Shown here: positions 28,450-40,292 of the stretch, piece by piece
Numbering within the stretch: the stretch's first letter is position 1
How the letters are laid out: each line of letters begins with the position of its first letter
Assembly (NCBI GenBank): GCA_032622095.1
Contig: CP136064.1
Span: 260,011,863-260,075,862, forward strand
From: Siphonodentalium dalli
Taxonomy: Eukaryota; Mollusca; Scaphopoda; Gadilida; Siphonodentaliidae
Direction: 5' to 3'
Length of the DNA stretch: 64,000 bases
The notes under the pieces: generated by a model
Seen by the model: the letters and a program-made list of their open reading frames with translations, nothing else
What the model was told of the DNA's origin: nothing
The model's database searches: none
Program-made: the position numbers and the translations under genes

Positions 28450-28930
28450 AACATTATTCCATCGTCGTTTTAACGTTAAGATTTAACGTTAGTTTTCCAA
28501 CATTATTCAAACGTTGAATCAACGTTGATGTGAGGTCCCGAAATCCAACGTTAGGTTTCCAACATTATTTCAGCGTTGATTAAACGTTTAAAATTCAACG
28601 TTGTTTCCAACATTATTCCGACGCTGTTTCGACGTTAAGTTGACGTATCAAACTTCAACTTAAATTTATAGGTTTATAACGTTATTTCAACGTTGATTCA
28701 ACGTCGTGCGTAAAGTTGATTTTAAATTATTTTCAATAGGTTTCCAAAATTATTCCAACTCGATTCAGCGTTGATGAAACGTCCCGAATTAAACTTTAGA
28801 TTTGTAACGTGGAAACGACGGTTTATTTTACGTAAGAGCCACGAGCAAACTGAACCAATAACGAAGGTTGTCTCAACGTTATGTGAAACAATGTTGAGCC
28901 AGTCGATGGGTTTACGTCGGATCAACGTAG
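28450..28930. repeat. Degenerate tandem repeat rich in AACGTT
   Basis: Units of about 60-70 bases contain TTTCCAACATTATT followed by CAACGTTGATTAAACG-type dyads and repeat several times. The palindromic AACGTT core gives each unit hairpin potential. It may be the remnant of a MITE. Confidence 0.65.
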
Positions 28931-30443
28931 GGTGCTATCTGGGCTTATATCGAGAACTGAAACGATCAGCTGCTCTAGATAGCGACAATCCTTCCAAAAT
29001 GACCAATGAACTATCATGAAATCATGAACCTGAGTCACATGCAAACTATTATATTAATATAATTATACGGGTGTTTTGGTTGTGATACTCAATTCAATTG
29101 CATAGCATAATGTTTAAAGATGCATACTCCAAATTAACGCTCACAAATTACTACTTCCTTGGCTTCGGGGGTAAACAATATTTTATTCGATTCGAGGAAC
29201 CCACCCATCAAAGATCAGAATGATCAGATATCGATGTTTCAAATCTATTATTTTTCACCACTGATAATGTTAAATGGCCCAGTAAACAGTCGACGAGAAT
29301 ACTTTCTCTGACCAAATTGGGGATGAAGATGGATAACTCTAAAATCAAGTGGCTTTTTTTGTGTCAGATATTTGACATACTGGTAAAATTTCGTTGAACA
29401 AAATGTTGATAAATAACAAGTTTTGGGCAATTTTATACTATAGTTGACTGTGGTTAGCATTATTTTTGGGCAATTACTCATTCTGATAACTGAAGGGGCA
29501 TTTCAAAACATTTTGTTGTTATTGGAATCTGATGATATGGGGACCATCGGATCGGATTGAGTACCTTTAATTCCATTTAGGCACAACATAATGTTAAATA
29601 AATTAGAGTTAAGTGCAATTAATTGTGTTTAAGCGCAGTCATATTACTCTTAAGTCAAATTTATAATAACTGATAAATTAAACGGCCTCCCATTCATATG
29701 GGTATACATATAAATAAATAAATAAGCTCATCTTAAAGGCATCTTTTTTCAAACGCATCAAAAATCGACAGTATCAGACGTATACTATATCGTACCCAAA
29801 ATAAGTTATAATAACATTAGTTAGTACTCGACTACTCTAAGGTATACTACTGGTTGGTCTGAAGAATAGCTTTCTCTAAACTATCCATTGAAGAGTAGTT
29901 TCCGTATGGAAATGTTCATATGCCGTTTACTGATTTTTATCTGAACATTTCCTACCATGAAATGTTAAAGAGTTTAAGAGCATACATAGTAGGAGACCAA
30001 GCTCCAATGGAACAGGACCACTATCTGATTTATAAATGATTTGTATAGGAGTTATTTTGATTAATATAATGTCCCAAATGTATAAGTGCAATCGATTATG
30101 ATAACACACGTTAACAAAAAATGCACCTAAATTAAAATGAATTATTGGATCATTTTGATCGAACTTGTTAATAATTATTTCTATGACATTGACGTTAAAT
30201 TTACTCATGACGTCATGTGTATGACGTTACCGATACTCTCCAAAGGGTTATGCCTATATATGTTGGGATGGGGGTAAAATTCAGTTATAGTTCTTAGTGA
30301 AATAAAGTATTCCCACGGCTCCATGCATTGACAAGAGAACCATAGCCATTATATTTATAATATAAATGATAATGTGTTCATGCACGCGAACACAGGAAAG
30401 TAACAAAGTACATTTGTTTACCCGTCATTGTTTACCCGTCATA
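28931..30443. other. Intergenic, nothing recognised
   Basis: AT-rich sequence without a supported gene. The short open frames here have no domain signature that I can see. Confidence 0.4.
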
Positions 30444-33400
30444 TAGTCTGGTCGAATAAAGGTTTGACCTAGAATAAATTTGGACTAAATTGGTTTGTAT
30501 ACCATTTTGAAGAGAAATATATCCTCTATAACATATCCAAAATCCGCTAAAATCCGCTTTGAGCAATTTTTGTAATTCAAGATGGCGTCCAAGATGGCTG
30601 CCATTTCCGGTAAATCAGTTCTACGCAATTATAGTGAGAACATATTGTCATATTTATACACTGGTATACATTTTTGTGAAGCTAAGACATAACCCCACCG
30701 TTGTATTCCAAAATTGGAACTCCCCGTCATAAATGGCCGCCAAAATGGCGACGGAAGTGGAAATTTATACGTTTTTAACTAATATCTTTAAGATAAGTTT
30801 CTACTGTTTGGAACTGGTTGAGAATTTTGACTTTATTTTGTATTTAACATATTAACTGACCATTGGAGCAAAGAAATATGCCAGTCATGGGCTCCCAACC
30901 CCTTCCGATCGCTCAAAAATTCGATTTTACATAACGCGGTATAACATATCACAAACTATCACCATTGGGATTCTAGTCATATTTCATCATGAAATTGGAA
31001 GAACTGTGCAATGTAAGTAATGCTTTCTACATTTTATGGATATTCCAACTCAATGTTACAAAAATCGTCACTTTGGATCAAAATGGCTTCCAAAATGGCG
31101 GCCAAAATATGGAATATTTTCAATATTGTCCCAGCGTGCCATGCAACTGCTTATACGTTGTTGTTGATGCACACAATTGACAATTCTGTCTTATATACAT
31201 TGAAAACCAACATTTCTGATGCACCTAGGCTAATTGTTACCATTGAAACCACTAAAATCACCAGAATTATTCAAAATCGGCAAAAAATCACTGTTCAGGT
31301 TTGAAACATTTTTTTAAAGTAAAATGGAAATTTCTTTGGTATCAGCGGTGTTTATTGTTTTGCAATGTGCTAACTGTGTCACAATGAGATGTTTTAGACA
31401 TTATTGCTCAAGATGGCTTGCAAAATGGCAACCCAATTTGGTAAAATGTTGATTTGTCACATATATTCCAAACATTATTCACTGCTGTTTCGAAAAGGTA
31501 GCAGATTGTGACTCACTTGGTTATTAAAAATGCTACTTAGTCAACTAAATGTTATATTCTGGTTGTCCCAGAACCTTAAGAGGCATGAAAGTTCATTTAA
31601 GGGGTGCAGTATGGATTTTGCCGAAAATTTCTTTTGGGATTCTGTCCATGTTTTTTTAAACTGAAATAGGCAGAACGTTGAAACGGAACTGAGATTGATC
31701 ATAGTATGTGGCTACTCTGGCCCATTGTAATCAACATTGATCAACTTAATACCGTGTGTATGTCTGTTGAATGTATGGCTATAGGTGAGGTGGGTATGTA
31801 TACAGGGAGTTATTGTATCCACGAATGATATGAATAGTTATACAATGTATGACTATATGGTCATGTATGGGTGTCCACGTTGAGTTGTATAGGTATATAA
31901 GGAGTAGCTTATGGTCATCACCGGCATGTATGAGTTGAACATGTATGCAGGGAGTTGTTGTCTGGCCATTGAAGTGGTGTATGCGTACAGCGAGATTAGC
32001 TACATTGTCCATCTTTGTGTTGTGTATGTATATATGGAGTGACTGTGTGATCACGGGTGGGATGAACAGGTGTGCATTGGGTGGCTGTATTGTCACGGGT
32101 GGGTGTATATGTATACAGGCGTTTGCTGTATGATAATGAATGGGGTGTATGGATAAATATGTAGTGGTTGTATGGTTATGGGCAATGTGTATATGTGTAC
32201 ATGGAATGATTGCAGAGTCAATGTTGTCAGTGTATATGCATACATGGAGTACAGTTTGATGGTCACTGGCGGGCGTGTGTATATAGATAGTGACATCATG
32301 GTCATGGGTGGGATGTACATGTTTATCTGTTGTGGCTGTATTGTCATTGATGTGTACCGGTATACAGTGACTAGCTGAATGCTCATGGATGAGGTGTGAA
32401 AGAATACAGCGAGTGGCTGAATTGTAATGGTTGAGCTGTATTTTTGCAAGTCTGAAGTATACGAATGTCGTGTGTGTGGGTATAGGCACATCTTAATGGT
32501 AATTGATAATGTATATATACACCCGGGGTGACTATGATCATAGGTTAACCAATGCCAACCAATACAGGTAAGAATAGGCTAACAAATATATGTAAGTGGG
32601 TATCTGACAAGGTGACACATTTGTCCGCGTCAACGAAAATCACACCTAGCCCTCCGGAATGACAATAACAAGTCAGCATGGAGCACTGGCTGACGGACCA
32701 TAAGGCCTTTCCGTTTGTCAATATAAGTATAGTGAAATAAATAATGGCTTACATCCTGTCCCATTCCCCACACAATGATAGTGGTACATAAATGTATGGA
32801 TGTTAAGAGAAAGGGGATTATGTCTGTTAGGCATACTACAGAATATTCGAGGCTACATATATGATGACTAAGGTCCCAATTTCTCGCAGACAAATTGATC
32901 CCCGTTCTAATGACATGAATGTTGAGTTGGAAGCTGGGTCCTGGAGCAGTTTAATGGAATTTTAAAAAATAGTTTTAAAACGTACCCCACAAAAACTAGA
33001 TTTAATTTTATGCCAAATGTAGAGTTTAGACATTTTTGGAAATTACTCCCAATGAGTTTAAAAGATGCCAAAATGTTTGGATAAGATCAACATCAGTTCC
33101 AGATCGCTGACTATATGCCATACTAAGCAAATGTCACATTACGCTTCGACTCATTACCTGCAAGACGCGAGCCCTTGTATATCTTGCATTGCTATATTGC
33201 CATGATGTGGCCAATATGTATATATGGAGTGCCAGTGTGGCAAAATTAATGGTGGGTGAATTGGTATAGAGGGAGTGACTGTATAATCACGAGTGTGGTT
33301 TATGCGTATACAGCGAGAGGCTGAATTGTCATGGTGAGGTCTATATGCACGTTTGGAGTGTATGAATGGCCGCGTGCGCGTTGCGGGACATTGGTATATC

Positions 33401-35475
33401 TAGAAGGACTGTAACGCCATTGGTGAGGTTTATATATATACTATATAAACATGTAATGATTCTATTGGTTTGGGTTGGTGTATATGTATATTTTGAGTGG
33501 ATATATGGCCATGTGTGTCGCAAATATATATGCAGGGAGTGACTTTATGACCCCTGGTGAGGCAAATATGTATACAAGAAGTAATGTATGCTCATGAATG
33601 TGGCGATAATATATACCGGGAGTGACTATGTTGTCATCGTTTGGATGTATATCTTGAGTACTTATATGGCCATGCATCTGGCAAATATATACATATACAT
33701 GGAGTGACCGTATTATCGATGGTGAGGCGAATATGTATACATGATGTTACTGTATGTACATGAATGTAGTGAATGGGTATACAGGTCGTGACTATATGGC
33801 CACGGGTGATGTGTAGGAGTATACCTGGTGTGCCTGCATGTTTACTCATGACTATATATGACCATGTGTTGGGTGTATGTGCATATCCATGTGTGGCTGT
33901 ATAGTAGTAGGTGATGTGTATGTGTATAAAGCGAGTGACATATGTTCATTTATGTGGTGTTCATGTATATGTGGAGTGACTGCATGGTCGTGTGTAAGTT
34001 GCACTTGGGTGACTATCGACCTATCCCTATAACTCAAGGATATGTTAACCGATAGAGAGATCATCAGAGTGTCTCTTAATGGCGTTTGGTATGCAATACG
34101 AATGAAACGGTTTTCATGACAATAGTATATAAGTTAATAAATTTTGATGCTAATGGGACAGAGTAGCCACATAATATGATCCCTCTCCGTTCCGTTTCAA
34201 CGTTCTGCTAATTTCCGTTCAAAGACAGACAGAATCCCAAAAGAAGTTTTCGGCAAAAATTCATACTGCATCCCTTAAACTGATTTGTCATGCCTCATAA
34301 TGTACTGGGACAACCAGAATATAACATTTAGTTATCAGTTGATTAAGTAGCATGTTTAATAACCAAGTGAGTCACAAAAATTTGCAACCTTTTCGGAACA
34401 GCTTGTAATAATGTTCGGAATAAATATGACAAATCAACTTTTTACCATATTTGGTTGCCATTTTGTAAGCCATCTTGAGTAATTTTGTCTAAAACATCTC
34501 AGTATCAAAAATAAAAATCACATTTGATACTAAAGATAGTTCCATTTTACTTTTAAAAAATGGTGCAAACCTGAAACGTTAATTTTTCCCGATTTTGATG
34601 CCAAGTTTGTGCAAACAATACCATAATTCTGGTAATTTCAGTGGTTAAAATAGTAAAAGTTAATCAAGGTGCATCATAAATGTTAGTATTCAATGTATAT
34701 AAGACAGAATAGACAATTTTATTCATCAACCACAACTTATAAGCGGTTGCACGACACGCTGGTGCAATATTTACCATTTGTCATATTTTGGCCGCCATTT
34801 TGGCAGCTATTGTGAGCCAAAGTGACAATTTTGATACCATTGAGTCGGAATATTCATAAGAAATATAATGCATCACTTCCATTACACAGTCCTGCCAATT
34901 TTTGATGAAATATGACTAGAATCCCAAATTGTGATTTTTTTGTGAAATGTTATACCACGTTCTGTAAACTCGATTTGTTGCACGATCGGAAGGGGTGGGG
35001 ACCCCACTTATGGCATATTTTATTTCCCCGATGGTCTGTTAACATGCTAAATACAAAATAAAGTCACAATTCTCAACTAGTTCCAAACAGCAGAAACTTA
35101 TCTTAAAGATATCAGTAAAAAAAAACGTAACATTTTCCACTTCCGGTCGCCATTTTGACTGCCATCTTGGGCGGTGTGTTCCAATTTTGGCATCAAAATG
35201 TGGCGTTATTTCTTCGCTTCACAAAAATGTATACTAATGTATACATATGACACGATATTATGACTATAATTGCATCAAATTGTAACAAACTGACTAACGG
35301 AAAATGGCAGCTATATTGGACGCCATCTTGAATTACAAAAAAATGCTCAAAGCGGATTTTAGCGGATTTTGGATATGTTATAGAGGAGATCGTCCTCTTC
35401 AAAATGATATATAAACCAATTTAGTCCGAATTTATTCTAGGTTGACCCTAAACTTTTAGTTTATCGACCAGACTA
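30444..35475. mobile_element. Giant foldback element, about 1.3 kb inverted arms
   Basis: The arms 30444-31745 and 34138-35475 are inverted copies along their whole length. For example TAGTCTGGTCGA at the left end returns as TCGACCAGACTA at the right end, and ATATCCAAAATCCGCTAAAA returns inverted near 35350-35380. Several AAGATGGCNNCC / AAATGGCGGCC words occur in each arm. No recognisable transposase. Divergence between arms is moderate, with many small indels. A target duplication is not clear. Confidence 0.85.
31746..34137. repeat. Decayed tandem array in the centre of the foldback element
   Basis: Degenerate units of roughly 50-60 bases around TATGGTCATGGGTG, GAGGTGTATATGTAT and ACAGGGAGTGACTG. 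Reading the minus strand gives long His/Thr/Ile-rich frames (for example 32489-31779), which follow from the repeat and are not evidence of a gene. Confidence 0.8.
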
Positions 35476-35688
35476 AAATGCCGTATCGTAGACACTATTT
35501 CTTATGACGTTAGTCAAAATTGAGTCAAATGGTCGCACGCAAACCCACACTTAATTGCTTTGCTAAAATATTTGTATAGACGAAACTTCCATGCGCTGTA
35601 CAAACATTCTTGGAAATCGACATTAATTAATTTTTCAGTTCATGTTGAGTGTGATTGTAAGCAATGAATGTTTATTTTGTCGTATATC
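35476..35688. other. Short spacer between foldback and TIR elements
   Basis: About 210 bases of AT-rich sequence with no feature I recognise. Confidence 0.4.
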
Positions 35689-36738
35689 TTACTCGTATTT
35701 AAATTCGCGCAGTACTATTTTTAAAACTGAGCGAAAAATATCACGACTCATAAGTTAATTTATACCAAAGGAATATAAGAGGGTTATTTTAGATAGAAAA
35801 TAGACAATTATATTTACATGCGGGGAAACGAATCTTAACGAAATTAACCATATATATGTATAGGCTACCCGTACATAATTTAATCATGGTTCGATCTTTC
35901 GTGTTGAAATGATTCAAAGAAATACAAATACTGTAGCCTGGAGGTGCACGAAAGATCTCTTCCACAACCCTGCATGGTTATTAGTTATGCATTCAAAACA
36001 CGCAACCAAGAGTTGATTTTTTCTGAAGTCAGCAAGTCAAGTCAAGTTCAGTTCCAGGATGTCCAAAAATATTTATTAAATACCAGCATGATAAATTGTA
36101 CGATGCATGTATATATAAGCACGCATCTTCACAATGAAATGATGATGCAGTTGTGTTATATTCGATGTATATTTTCTTCGAGGTTGGTTGTCTTTATATA
36201 TACACATGTGTCATTAGTGATAATTAAAGTGATGTAAAACACTCCGGTGGGGTGATCAAGTAAATGGAGAACAATTTTGTTCAAAGTAGTATTTTTTACA
36301 TATATTATATATCCAAATTGACAACACATACCGTCATTCTAATATATTAATTAAATTCAGTGACCCTCGGTGGCGAAATCGTTTTCGTTAGTTTATCGCC
36401 GATAGATGCGTCCCGAATCGAGTAGTAAATATTTACAATTGAGCGTAGTTGAGACGACGTTTTCTATGGAGTGGTACGGTCGATTTGCTTCAGATTGTCG
36501 GCGATGTTAGTAGAATACTACATTATTCCAGTTGCCATGTAGAGCCTGGATACTAACTGATCAGTTTCACGACCAAGTACATAATATGTCTTTAAGAACT
36601 TAAACTGTCATCAGATACAAGACATTTACGAACATATTTCTGTCAGTTTTGAATTCGCGCACCAGGATGCGCGAATTCAAAGTGCGCGAAATCAAAACTA
36701 AGCGAAAAATAGTACTGCGCGAATTTAAATACGAGTAA
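35689..36738. mobile_element. TTACTCGTATTTAAATTC TIR element, copy T2
   Basis: The left TTACTCGTATTTAAATTCGC and right GCGAATTTAAATACGAGTAA are inverted ends, with GAGCGAAAAATA subterminal repeats. At 1.05 kb it is longer than T1 and T3. A 97-codon open frame (35944-36237) is kept in the duplicate copy but has no recognisable domain. Confidence 0.75.
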
Positions 36739-38049
36739 GGTAAACTAAGAAGTGCATGGGGTGTATACATAGAGCGGAGACTCCAACGTTCTGCCATCGT
36801 TGGACATGAGTGCTAAATTGTCTTTTAATTTGATAGTTCAGTGTGAATATATTAGTGATGAATGTTGGCTTTGTTAAGAAAGTTGTGCATTGAGTGTGAA
36901 ATCGAAGGAGTATATGCCCGGAAGACGGCGAATGGACGCAGTACGATCTCTCGACAATGTGCACCCTTACGCATATTTGCCAGAATTAGGTTATAAAAGC
37001 CACATTTTCGAGCCGACCGGGACTATAATACAGTTACATTACTATCGGCGCCAAATACTCTGTTAATCTTTCATTTGAGTGCACGTAAACATCATATAAT
37101 ATGTTGGTACCCACCCTTTCCAGCCCGATGTTTTACTTTTAATTATAATACAGGAAACATCGACGAAACCTTTCTCCAAAATGACCCAATATCACCCAAC
37201 TCCAATTTTCCTAGTCATGTCTCCGTCTCCTAACTTTTTTTCTTCCCGCATATCGTCAATCGCAAAAGATGGACGTCTAGGCACCAGGCATCAGCCGTCC
37301 AATGTGGGGGCCGCTTTTTTAAATACGCACCTGGCAAGGTTGATCTGCGTACAACTTATCAGGTGAATGGTTTTGACTTCTGATATTATTTATAACAAAA
37401 CGATAGTCACCAAAAGTGTAAGTGTCATGAAAGAGTTCCATTGCAATTGATTCCATCAGATATAGGCTGCGGATATTGCTATCATCTCATGCATACGGTT
37501 GTAAATTTCTGTTTTGACTGCAACGGTCACAGTCTATCGGTTTGTGATAGTACTCGTCTATCCTATGATACATGTATGAGTAACATGGGCTTTCTTGCTC
37601 TCTGTATATATGGAACATATGGATTGACATGAGTGTAATTATGCATGCTAATTTTTTAACATATTGATGATGATATAACAATTGTGTTTCCGATTGTTAC
37701 CATCTGAGTCTATTGTATTTACCATGTTGCGCGACGAGCATATTAAATCACATTGCAGAGACACAACACATTCCCCATATCTGAAACTCACCATGCAAGT
37801 TGTTATGATGTAATGTGACACTGAATTTATTTCACATAGATAAGCCTCATTAGAAAAGTGGCAGAAAGAGGTGTTATACTCGTGATTGTTTACGCGTTCT
37901 TTGTTCGAAGATACTGGGAACTACTCCAATGTTTAACCCTTTACCCAACAAACCGGCCAAAACCGGCCAAATAAAGCTTCAACAGCCTAAAATATCTTCG
38001 GTCTGTCTCAATAGAACCATACAAATATGGATATCATTGGAACCGGCTC
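35835..38049. repeat. 2.2 kb direct duplication, copy A
   Basis: It is nearly identical to 40293-42508 (offset 4458-4464 bases, a few substitutions and small indels). The left border lies inside TIR element T2. The right border is the exact point where a TTAA-type MITE is cut and LINE sequence starts. No supported gene lies inside. Confidence 0.93.
37937..38049. mobile_element. Twin-hairpin piggyBac-type MITE, truncated copy
   Basis: It starts after TTAA as CCCTTTACCCAACAAACCGG and runs to ACCGGCTC, where it is cut by the LINE fragment. The intact counterpart is at 42396-42787. Confidence 0.85.
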
Positions 38050-38878
38050 TATTCATAGATTTTGCCTAAAACATATTCAAGGATTCCCACAACAAACCAG
38101 AACTTGCATCGTACAGGGGCTTCTGGGGTGCGGTGGGCTTGAATCCTATATTGATAAAAGGAAATTAAGCTTACTAGCAACATTATGTAGACTAAATACA
38201 AATAAGACCGCTAAATCCGTGTTCCTAGTGCGGCTTCATAGTCATATTTTTGGAATTTCTCACCCACAATCCTTCATGGCAGATATTTCTACAGTTCTAA
38301 AGAGGTATAACTTATATGAGTACCTAGAACGCTATACGCTCGAAAGCACGTTTCCCACCAAATCATACTGGAAGAATATCGTAAAAACTGAGATTAACAC
38401 TATAAATGCACTTGAGTGGAGAAAGAGTATTGAATCAAATAGTGATCTGGCACAATATGGACTTACACAAACCAAACTCAATTCCTCGTTACTGTGGCAA
38501 ACATGCAGGCTTTATCCAGATGAAAAATTTACATTTCTTATGATTGCTAGACTTATCGCTCACACCGCATATAAAGATAACGGGCTTTGTCTACTATGTA
38601 ATACGCAATATCAATGCATTATAGAACATACCATAATAAACTGCACTTCCATATCGAATACAAGGAATAATATTTGGTACGATATCATTAACACGTTCGG
38701 AATAGATGCTTTTATGTATATGGACGAGTTGACAGGGGCAAAGCAGTTATCCATATTTCTGGGGAATATACCATCTTCTTTAGTAGAAATGGGAAATTGT
38801 TCATTACCATTTGCAGTACACTTTTTCGCCAAATCAAGTCTCAAGCTATGGTATTGCTTGGCCTTGTTAAGAAATTGA
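38050..38878 (+). pseudogene. 5'-truncated LINE reverse transcriptase, C-terminal region
   Basis: This open frame encodes about 275 residues typical of the region after the RT core in invertebrate non-LTR retrotransposons. It begins with FCLKHIQGFPQQTRT followed by an IDKRKLSLLATLCRL block. Near the end is a CX2CX9HX4C zinc-knuckle-like motif (CLLCNTQYQC then EHTIINC). The apparent start Met at 38027 belongs to the MITE on the left, so it is not a real start. The RT catalytic motifs and ORF1 are missing, so it cannot act alone. LINEs are commonly truncated at the 5' end on insertion. I cannot assign the clade from sequence alone. The frame is uninterrupted to its stop, so insertion may be recent. 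Confidence 0.8.
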
Positions 38879-39026
38879 TTGACAATTACATCTTATTAAA
38901 CATGAGCAATATATAATAAATATAGCTTCCAAGTGACTGTATTCGACAAGGCATATTGAAATACTTTTAAATATGTTTATATGTTAAAGAGTGTGGATGC
39001 GTGTGCGACAGAAACTCGAGCATGAG

Positions 39027-39067
<41 letters not shown>

Positions 39068-39372
39068 AAAAGAAAGAGGGAGAGATATCACAGAGATAGA
39101 GATAGAGAGAGAGAGATCGAATGAGAAGGGAGAAACTGAGAGAGAGGGTGCATATGTTGGTATGGGTGGACTTGTGTACGTGTGCCTAAATGCATAATAC
39201 ACGAATGAGTAGCGACTGTATGTTATTCCATTCCTTGTGATGTAACTTTGTTTTGTATAAACTTGTACTTGTATATATATGTTGACATATTTGTGTCCAT
39301 CTTTCTGTGTGTATATGTTCTGTATTCAATAACTCTTCACATATGGAGGACAATTAAAGATATATATATATA
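38879..39372 (+). mobile_element. LINE 3'UTR and tail, with (GA)n microsatellite
   Basis: It follows the RT stop codon. It includes an uninterrupted GA tract at 39030-39066 with GAGATAGAGA extension, and ends near a (TA)n run at 39358-39372, a plausible LINE tail. The exact 3' end is not proven. Confidence 0.55.
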
Positions 39373-39565
39373 ATTTCCGCTTTATTAAACTATTTTTATT
39401 CGTACCATATTAGGAACACTCTTAACATGGAACGCTCTTTATTGAGCCATGGTGAAGGAATGGGGAATCGACATAGAATAGTTGTTATCGTGAATTATTC
39501 AACATACTCTCCACTGCAATTGTATGTATTCGTAACCATGACTGACTTGTCAAATTAAACGCTCT
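39373..39565. other. Region left of the THAP fragment
   Basis: It contains two AACGCTCTTTATT words (about 39432 and 39558). The same word pair occurs inverted inside the 7683-11105 element near 9455-9500. Its meaning is unknown. Confidence 0.35.
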
Positions 39566-39730
39566 TTATTTGGTATATGTAATCGGTTTCTGATTTTGCG
39601 CAACGGGTTTCCCACAGAAATCCCGCCAAATGGCACGTAAACGAACATCGTTTGGAAATGAATACAGCATTATTCCTAACCGAGAGTCACTAGACCGGCC
39701 ACAGCCGAAAACACTGCATTTATATGGCAT
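39566..39730 (-). pseudogene. THAP-type zinc-finger fragment
   Basis: Reading from the Met at 39730 gives MPYKCSVFGCGRSSDSRLG and then FPNDVRLRAIWRDFCGKP. That is the start of a THAP domain: two Cys of the C2CH centre, the hydrophobic-FP step and the invariant Trp. The second Cys/His pair and the AVPTIF-like box are missing before the stop. THAP domains bind DNA and occur in host regulators and in P-element-type transposases. It may be a first exon whose downstream exons are gone, or a transposon relic. No strong splice donor is visible after the Trp. Confidence 0.6.
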
Positions 39731-40292
39731 TGTTACGAATGAATGATTGTAAATACGGGACACTCGGGGCATATATACGGAAAATTAAAACAACATCGTG
39801 AACACGCGCCCGAATAGAGTTCACATGCCTGCTCGTGTTTTTATAAGCTTTATTTTTGACACGAAAGTGTTACCTACCCCGCTCAATCGGCCTTCTATAG
39901 TTTTTTTGTCAAAACAATAACTTTCCAAACAGCGCTTAAGACAAATCACAAGTGAATATAACTCACCGCGCGATGACAATTAACCATGTGCACACAATGC
40001 TATTGATATGCCCCGCAGTAATTCCATCACGCGCTGATGTCTATTCCGGATTTTACATCGTCAAAAAGGTAGACACAATTAACTCCGACTCCGATTCCGT
40101 GTTTTTAATTAGTTTACCTCGCTTGACGTCATGCGAGGTTTTGCGACGGAGATAGCCGACAACCGGTGGCGGTATTATTTATTTATTTCTCGGATTATTT
40201 ATTACGCGATTTTTATGGGACTTGGATTATTGTGATCACAATAGGGGTGGCTTTCCGATAGAGTTTTGTTGTTTCATGAGCATTGTAATCCT
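39731..40292. other. Upstream of the THAP fragment; possible old promoter
   Basis: The region is less AT-rich than its neighbours and contains TTGACGTCATGC near 40120, which matches a CRE palindrome (TGACGTCA). Whether it drives transcription toward the THAP fragment is inference. Confidence 0.3.

Noticed and set aside
31779-32489. His/Thr/Ile-rich 236-codon ORF in the foldback centre
   Set aside because: It tracks the degenerate tandem array, has no domain or start context, and similar frames occur on both strands.
35944-36237. 97-codon ORF kept in both copies of the 2.2 kb duplication
   Set aside because: Conservation is explained by the very recent duplication. No domain or codon bias is visible.
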